Assembly: GCF_902686445.1 (NCBI RefSeq)
Contig: NC_062227.1
Coordinates: 28,760,777 to 28,824,776, forward strand
Length of the DNA stretch: 64,000 bases
Direction: 5' to 3'
From: Sciurus carolinensis
Lineage: Eukaryota; Chordata; Mammalia; Rodentia; Sciuridae
The translations under genes were made by a program, and so were the position numbers. Of the stretch, positions 57,955 through 64,000 are shown piece after piece (positions within the stretch are counted from its first letter, which is position 1; each line of letters opens with the position of its first letter). The notes beneath the pieces were generated by a model. It was not told the DNA's origin. It ran no database searches and was given only the letters and a program-made list of their open reading frames with translations.

Positions 57955-58021
57955 AGTGCTGGAGATTGAACCATGGACTTGAGCATTCTGAACAACTATT
58001 GAGCTATACCCCAAGACCTCA
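57955..58021 (-). repeat. ID SINE, minus strand
   Basis: AGTGCTGGAGATTGAACCATGG and CTATTGAGCTATACCCC are the reversed ID body. Its reversed tail is the (CCTT)n tract, suggesting the microsatellite grew from the SINE tail. Confidence 0.82.
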
Positions 58022-60602
58022 CTGATGGACACTTGGGATTTTCCCCCATATCTTTGCAATATACTGTGAATAATACTGCAATGAACATGAGAGTACAGAT
58101 ATCTCTTCAAGATAGTGTTTTTTTTTTTCCCCTTTGGATATATACATAGAAGTAGGACTGCTGGGTCATATGGTCATATGGTCATAGTTCTATTTTTAAT
58201 TTTCTGAGGACCTGCTGTACTGTTTTCCTTAACAGCTATACCAATTTACCTTCTTACCATTGTGTGAAGAGTTCTGACTAGTGGCAGTGTGGTGAGAACC
58301 CGTGTATTCTGAGTGACGACGAGGTATCAGGTGCTATGTTATGTGCTTTGAATACATGCTCTCACTTTTTATCTTCCACTGTGGATGGAATAGTCTAGAT
58401 GGAGAATTTCCTTTCTGGTCATGTCTATTTGGAGTTCTAAATGCTTCTAGTGCCTATGTGTCCATTTCTTTCCCAAGATCAAGGAAATTTGCTGCCATTA
58501 TATAATTGCATTTTCTGCCACTATTTAATTTTATACCCTTATTCTGTATCTCCTCTCCTTCCTCAAGACTTATGAGTCTCAAGTTTGGCTTTTTGATGTC
58601 ATTCCAAAGCTTTTGTAACATTCACTTCATAGTTTCTTTTTTCTTTATTGCTGTTTGAATACTCTAATTTATTCACTTTGTCTTCAAACCGTGCCTGGTA
58701 TTCTTTCTTCTGCTTGATCTAGTTCATGAGCGAGACTTTCCACTCAGTTTTGTATTTGACTAATTTTTTCATTTCCAAGATTTCTGCTCCTTTCTTTTTC
58801 AAAGTCTCTCTTTTTTTGAAATGTTCTTTCATATCCTTTATATTCTCCTTTAGTTTATTCCTTAGATCTTTATTTCATACAATAATGCTAAACATCACGT
58901 TTTTGAGCTCTTGGCATATCCTCCACTTCAGTATTTCCAGGTCCTGTGGTTGCAGAGCTATGAACTTTTGGAGGTGTCTTATCTTGTTATCTCATCTTAC
59001 CTGTATTTCTATGTAGAAATTTGCAAATCTGCCAGGGTAGATAAGTCTTCCACTGTCACGGGAGGGTCTTTTCAGTGAGCTGTATTCTTTTTATTATGTG
59101 CCTTGGTTTGGGGGTATATCACAACAAAGCACCCACTCAAGGTGTTCATAGTGCTGTGACCAATCCCCATCACCCCCCTCTGAGAGGCGATAGTAATCAC
59201 CAGTAACTGTTGCCACTGAAGAGCAATCCATATACTAACAAACCATAAAAATTTATTAAAAGTGCTTACCCTTGCTCCACTCGTCCATGAATGGTAATGG
59301 GGAGTAATACTCCATAATGTGAGAAAAGGAAGAGAAAAAAGAGAGTTTAAAAAGAAAAATAAGAATAGAGTAAATCCCACCAAAACATCATAACATTAAT
59401 AAAAGGAAAATATATAAAATTGAAGTAAACAATGTCAAATATTGGGGGGAAACCTATCAAATCGACAGAGGAGATAATACCAAAGAAATCAGAACATTAA
59501 AGAAAAATTTCTTACTGGACCTTTTGCACTTGGACTCTGCCAGATGCTGGGAGGCATAGTAAATTCCCAGTCCTCAGCTGCATGTCCTCTGAGTGTCTCT
59601 GGGCATGGAGGTAGCCATCCCACTAGCTTTCCCCCGCATTTGGCTTAGTATTCTCCTTCAAAACTGTGAGGAACCCAGACTGTGGTGCCTAACCACACGT
59701 ATCTCGCTGTGCCATCCTCTGGTGTGAACCTAGGCAGCTCCAGCAGTTCCATGGCCTTTATGGACACTGTGTCGCCTCTGTAGGGTCTGAGGAATTGGCC
59801 CCAGATTGTGGCTCAGTGGCAGATCTCTCCCTGGCTCCAGGGATGGCTTTGTGTGCCTAGTGGAAGACACTGCCCTGAGACTATCAGTACAGAGCTCCCC
59901 CTGTCTTCTCTGGTATGCCAAGGTGACTCTGAAAGTTTCTCAGTAACTTCTGGTGTTTGATTCCTCCCTATTTGGACAGATTAGATTGGGGCCCTGGTGG
60001 GTGTAATTCTTCATGTGCAGTAAAGGGGCTGCACGCCTGGACTACTTTGGCTCAGCAGTTTGGCTTATATTCATCCCACTACGTAAGTCACTTTGTTGGC
60101 CCGGTTCAAAGGCATTCCCCATGAAAATGTTTGCTAGTATCTCTAGGTCGGATGAAACTGCAGGAATTTAATCCTTCCCAAAGCTGCATGCTTAGGCAGG
60201 TCTTCATAAAATGGCTGCCCACCATAGGTCACCACTGAAAAACTGAAAAAAGCAAGGCACTTCTCACACATCAGTCCACTTCTCAGCTCCTGCTGCAGCT
60301 TAATTCAGTTTCTCTTCTACCACTGTTTCTGAAGCAAAGTTTGTCCGCTTTGCCTTTTTCTCTGTCAGCCCTTCCCTCAGACCTGCCACAACACCGTGGG
60401 TGCAGGTTAAAGACTGATACACTTTTCTGGCTTTCTGTTCCAATACGCAGAATTTCTGAACCTCTGGAAGGGTTCGGCAGTCTCATATTTTGCCTCAGTG
60501 CATTTCTTCTGTCACATGCCTTGCACAGTAGCTCTTCTCTAGCTTTTTGTTTCCCAACTGTGAAGATGGGATCTGCAGGCGGCTTCTACGCCACCATCTT
60601 AA

Positions 60603-62035
60603 TTACCCTTCACCCTGCACCCCAAAATCCAGGTTTCGCTCTTGCTTGTGGCACATGTCTCTACTCTGATATTCTCTTGCTTTCAGAGTCCTTCCATCAG
60701 CTCTGGAGAAGAGGAATTCCCTCTGCCAGTTCACTAGTGCCACAGAATCCTGATCACAGCCTCCTTCTGTCCTCTCTTTTCTGACTGGGAAAATGGATTT
60801 GTAGGTAGACTGATCAACCCTGCCTGGAAAGAGGAATGCTGAGACGAGATGAAGTGGGGTATGGTAGGAGGATGCTAAGGAAAAGAGGAGAAACGATAGG
60901 GCTTTGGGGACAATGTAGAAACACTGGATTTGCTTCCTCTGGAAAGCATAATGGCTGTGGCTTCTGCAACATGACTTTTATTTATTTATGTATTTATTAT
61001 TTTTCAGAGACCTGGGGTATCCTTTCTTTCCTGGCCTCCAAACTCCTGTCTTTCTCTTCCTGCTCGAGACTCCCGAGTTTTCTCTGCCTTTCCTTGCCCT
61101 CTACTTCTCTCCTGTCCCTCATCGTGTTTGCGACCATCTCCACACTCTCAGGGTCGCCAGATGCCTTGACTTCCCTCATCTTGGGATGGCACCAGTACAA
61201 AGAGGATAAAGCTTTTTGAGGGCTGGAGGATGAGAAGCAGGACAACAGGCCTTGAAAGTCTAGTGGAATTAATTCAAGCGCTTAGACATAATGTTCATGG
61301 AGTGGTGTCTCTGGATACACAAACTAGTTATTGACAGTCAGGACAGGACTAGGACTTTGGCTGTTGATATTTACGGATTCTATGTCAAATGAGGAAATAA
61401 CAGAGTACTTATGGTGGATGTTGACAATTACTCCTCTGGAAGGGTGCCTTTTCCTGACACTTTGGTGTATCTGCATCTACACTTATCTATATTTATTATC
61501 TATATCTCGATATATATACAACATATAGTACAAATAGATGCAGGTACATACATACCATATACATGCTCTATATGCATATAATATGCCATATGTATGCTAA
61601 TGTATATGCTAATATATATGTACATAATATACATCTGGTCCCTGACTTTTATGGTCCAATTAAAATTTTTTCAATTTCAGGGTGGTGCAAGGTGGAAAAC
61701 ATTCAATAGAAATTGTACTTTAAAAATTTGAATTTCTACTTTTTCCTTGGTTAGTGACGTGCAGTATGATACTCTCCCATGATGCTGGGTAGTAGCAGCA
61801 AGTTGCGGTTGTGTGACCATGGGAGTGGACAACTGGTACCCCGTAATGTACTGTTTCTAAGCTGTAATGTTAGGTAGGTGAGTATTGGAAACACTTTCCA
61901 GTTACATTATTTTTAACATAGGATGAATTTATTGGGATATAACCCCAGTGCTTAACCAATAAGAAGCCTAATAAAACAAATGGCTAGCATAGAAAAGAGC
62001 CCAGTAGTTGGATAATCACCTTTCCACTTTGGTGA
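60603..62035. other. No recognised gene; TA-rich tract
   Basis: Pyrimidine-rich sequence at 61010-61120 yields overlapping 73-127 codon frames on both strands, none with a recognised domain. Positions 61490-61640 are an imperfect (TA/CATA)n tract. No repeat family assigned. Confidence 0.4.
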
Positions 62036-62039
62036 GTTT

Positions 62040-62222
62040 TGTCTCTGAGCACCTGGGTGAATCTGGAGAAGTTATCTACCCTGTCTGGCTGTCAGTAAGC
62101 CAACATGGTGAAATGGGGATGGTAATATTACTTGCTTAGGTCAAATGAAGCATGGACACAAGGTGTTCAGTGTAATGACTGGAATGGATTAAATACCCAA
62201 TAAATGTTAGCTATCATAATTA
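62040..62222 (+). repeat. MIR SINE
   Basis: GGAGAAGTTATCTACCC, GTGAAATGGGGATGGTAATATTAC and ACCCAATAAATGTTAGCTATC follow MIR order. Confidence 0.72.
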
Positions 62223-62845
62223 TTATTTTCGAGAATGTAAGTCCAGGGTGAGAGATTTCCTTCTAGTCTTCCAAGTGATTAGGTAGGTCTCCCTGCAACA
62301 ACAGACAGACTAAAAAGAAAAAAAAAAAAGTAAGTTAAGTAACACATGTATTTCATAGATAAATGGGAGATATGTATGGAATGAGTGTCTTTCAAGAAGT
62401 GGTTTAGAAATCTGACTTATATAACATCTTCAACAAAGAACAATAAGTTTTAGAGAAATGACAAAGGAAAAAGGCATTGAATCTCATGGGACAGCAAATT
62501 GTGGGAAGACAAATAAATGGGAAACTAATGGTGGGCAAAGGTTAATTAGTACAGTGCATTATGTAGATTCCTCTGCCATCAGCTTTAGACTAACAATGTT
62601 GTCTTTAGTGATAAAACTTTATCCTTCCTGGTCGAAAGAGGAGGGAAACCTCATAAATTTATGAACTGCTTGTATGCTGTGAATGGGGGGTGGGGACAGG
62701 GAGCTGTTCTTGTAGTTGCTTCTCATTTGTCTTCAGCTCAAAATAATCCTTGTGCCAAAGTGGCATATTTTGGTGTTGCCTATTCTGCTGCTCTTCATAA
62801 ATAAGAGTTCTAGAAAATTATCTGGTGGTGAAAGAAACTTTCCTA
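62223..62845. other. No recognised gene or repeat
   Basis: Short A run at 62319-62330. The 68-codon frame at 62458-62664 has no recognised domain. Confidence 0.4.
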
Positions 62846-62860
62846 AAGATAAGAAGTATT

Positions 62861-63033
62861 GATGCTCTCTCTCTCTCCTCCTCACTTTCATGCTCTCTCC
62901 TCCATTTCACTCTCTCTCTTGCGTGCACACTCTTGCTCTATTCCTCTCATTTCCTCTCTTACCCTGCAGGGAGACACTCTGCCTGTTTGCTTAATAAACT
63001 TTCTTATGTGAGTTCCTGCAAAAAAAAAAAAAA
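62861..63033 (+). mobile_element. Polyadenylated retrocopy of unknown RNA
   Basis: A pyrimidine-rich body (CT-rich, then CAGGGAGACACTCTGCC) carries AATAAA at 62993-62998, 22 bp before a poly(A) run starting at 63020. AAGATAAGAAGTATT (62846-62860) and AAGATAAGAAATATT (63034-63048) are a 15-bp duplication with one mismatch. These are the hallmarks of an L1-mobilised transcript. The TTTGCTTAATAAACTTTCTT end resembles the R/U5 end of a retroviral LTR transcript, but the source was not identified. The 71-codon frame across it is not thought to be a gene. Confidence 0.75.
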
Positions 63034-63048
63034 AAGATAAGAAATATT

Positions 63049-64000
63049 ATGAGTGCTTGTGATTTTTTACTCTTAAATTATAAAATTCAAAAATCTTTTA
63101 ACAAAGACTCATCAGTATTTCTTAAAAAGAATATATAAAATGTTTTATTTTAGCAAAATCTTTTGTTAGTTAATGTAATAAAGATGCATAATGATACTGT
63201 GTGGCACTACCTTGAATCATGATGTCTTGCAGAAAAGAACAAAAGGTGATCTAACAGTCAATTTGAGAGTAGAAGAAAATAGGAGAAAGGTCTAGAGACA
63301 TATTATTCAACATTTGTATTTATCCAGAGGTAATACTTCTTTAAAGTGGTAAAGGATGATTGGAATTTAATTCTTGGCTAATGTTTGGGCTTTATCTCTG
63401 AATCCTAACTACTCATATCCAATCATCAGGTATAATTGGGAATTTATTGAATTACATTGAAAAAATATCATGACTTTTCTCACCTAAAGCAAAGCATTAC
63501 ATTCGTCTCCAAGCTGAACTTAGCCATCATCTCTTCCAGCCCACACCTGTGTATTTACTCCTGGTCTCTGTTTATGTTCATCCTATGATATGGTTGCATT
63601 TAGTTGTAAATTGTTTTGCTGGGAATAAATATTGCAAAAGAAAGAGATCAGTTGATTTAGGAATATGATGCTGACTTTGAGCAGCTTTTATAAGAAAGCT
63701 CTGGTAGCAGTCTAGCATTCCCTGTAGAATTCTGTAATGGCTAAGTGTCATGCAAAACATTTTGCCATTTATCATCATAATGTAATAGAGAGGTACCTTA
63801 TGGGGATGAGGCTAGAAAAGGCTTTTATATGATTATATCATATGGTGATAGATGTTAACAATTTGTGCTTATTATGAGAACAGTTTTCTGAAGAGAATTC
63901 TTGATAAATTTTTGCAATTGCTCTTTTCTAGATGTATATAAATATAGCTAATATTATATCATAAATATAAATAACAAAGTTAGAAATAGGCAAGAGGGAT
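63049..64000. other. No recognised gene or repeat
   Basis: AT-rich sequence to the window end; no domain or family recognised. Confidence 0.45.

Larger units (their letters stand above)
57300..60602 (-). mobile_element. Ancient L1M, minus strand, most of ORF2 missing
   Basis: Read on the minus strand: a 5' end near 60602 (the plus strand reads CTACGCCACCATCTT), a long 5' UTR to about 59050, ORF1 remnants to about 58390, then directly the ORF2 C-terminal region (58260 to about 57700) and 3' UTR to 57300 (plus strand TTTTACTGAGGTATGAGTGAC). Endonuclease and nearly all reverse transcriptase are absent, as in HAL1-type half-L1 elements, but an internal deletion or two adjacent insertions could look the same. 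Frames such as 60341-60784 are antisense to its 5' UTR. Confidence 0.7.

Noticed and set aside
57582..58110. Two minus-strand frames with GRKE repeats
   Set aside because: They are translations of the (CCTT)n microsatellite and an ID fragment in an old L1; no protein is implied.
60341..60784. 147-codon plus-strand frame
   Set aside because: It lies antisense to the 5' UTR of the minus-strand L1M and continues past its end with no domain.

Overview
This window is mammalian nuclear DNA, most likely from a squirrel-family rodent (Sciuridae). The diagnostic evidence is the short interspersed repeats: many ID SINEs with tRNA-like A and B boxes, and B1-dID composites (a B1/7SL-like part joined to an ID part), a combination known from squirrels and close relatives. 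No host protein-coding exon, rRNA, functional tRNA, CRISPR array or bacterial-type operon could be supported. The window looks intergenic or deep-intronic, and L1 sequence fills roughly 40-45 percent of it.

Layout. 1-15.1 kb: mostly unrecognised AT-rich sequence with scattered ID and B1-dID SINEs, old MIR and L2 pieces and MaLR-type LTRs. 15.1-16.1 kb: an MLT2-type ERVL LTR split by a later MaLR-type LTR. 17.4-26.0 kb: an old, decayed L1 carrying at least five later insertions. 26.7-27.2 kb: a second MLT2-type LTR. 27.8-33.6 kb: an ancient L1M with its two halves in opposite orientation, itself carrying LTRs and SINEs. 34.3-36.3 kb: MIR and MLT1/MST LTRs. 37.6 and 46.6 kb: two copies of an unclassified repeat. 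38.6-43.8 kb: an L1 with target-site duplications and a large internal deletion. 45.9-47.8 kb: an ERVL pol remnant on the minus strand. 48.7-54.8 kb: a young, full-length L1. 55.0-55.4 kb: an inverted L1 fragment. 57.3-60.6 kb: an ancient minus-strand L1M. 62.9 kb: a small polyadenylated retrocopy.

The only long intact reading frames belong to the young L1 at 48696-54782. It has a perfect 15-bp target-site duplication, a 5' UTR with a 459-bp repeat, an intact 348-codon ORF1, an ORF2 broken by one apparent 1-base deletion, a G-rich 3' UTR, AATAAA and a poly(A) tail. ORF1 protein coats the L1 RNA, and ORF2 protein nicks DNA and reverse transcribes. The same machinery is the known source of ID and B1 SINE insertions and probably of the retrocopy at 62.9 kb. 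The most unusual signal is a 345-codon ATG-initiated antisense frame crossing both 5' UTR repeat units, which stays open partly because the unit length is divisible by three.
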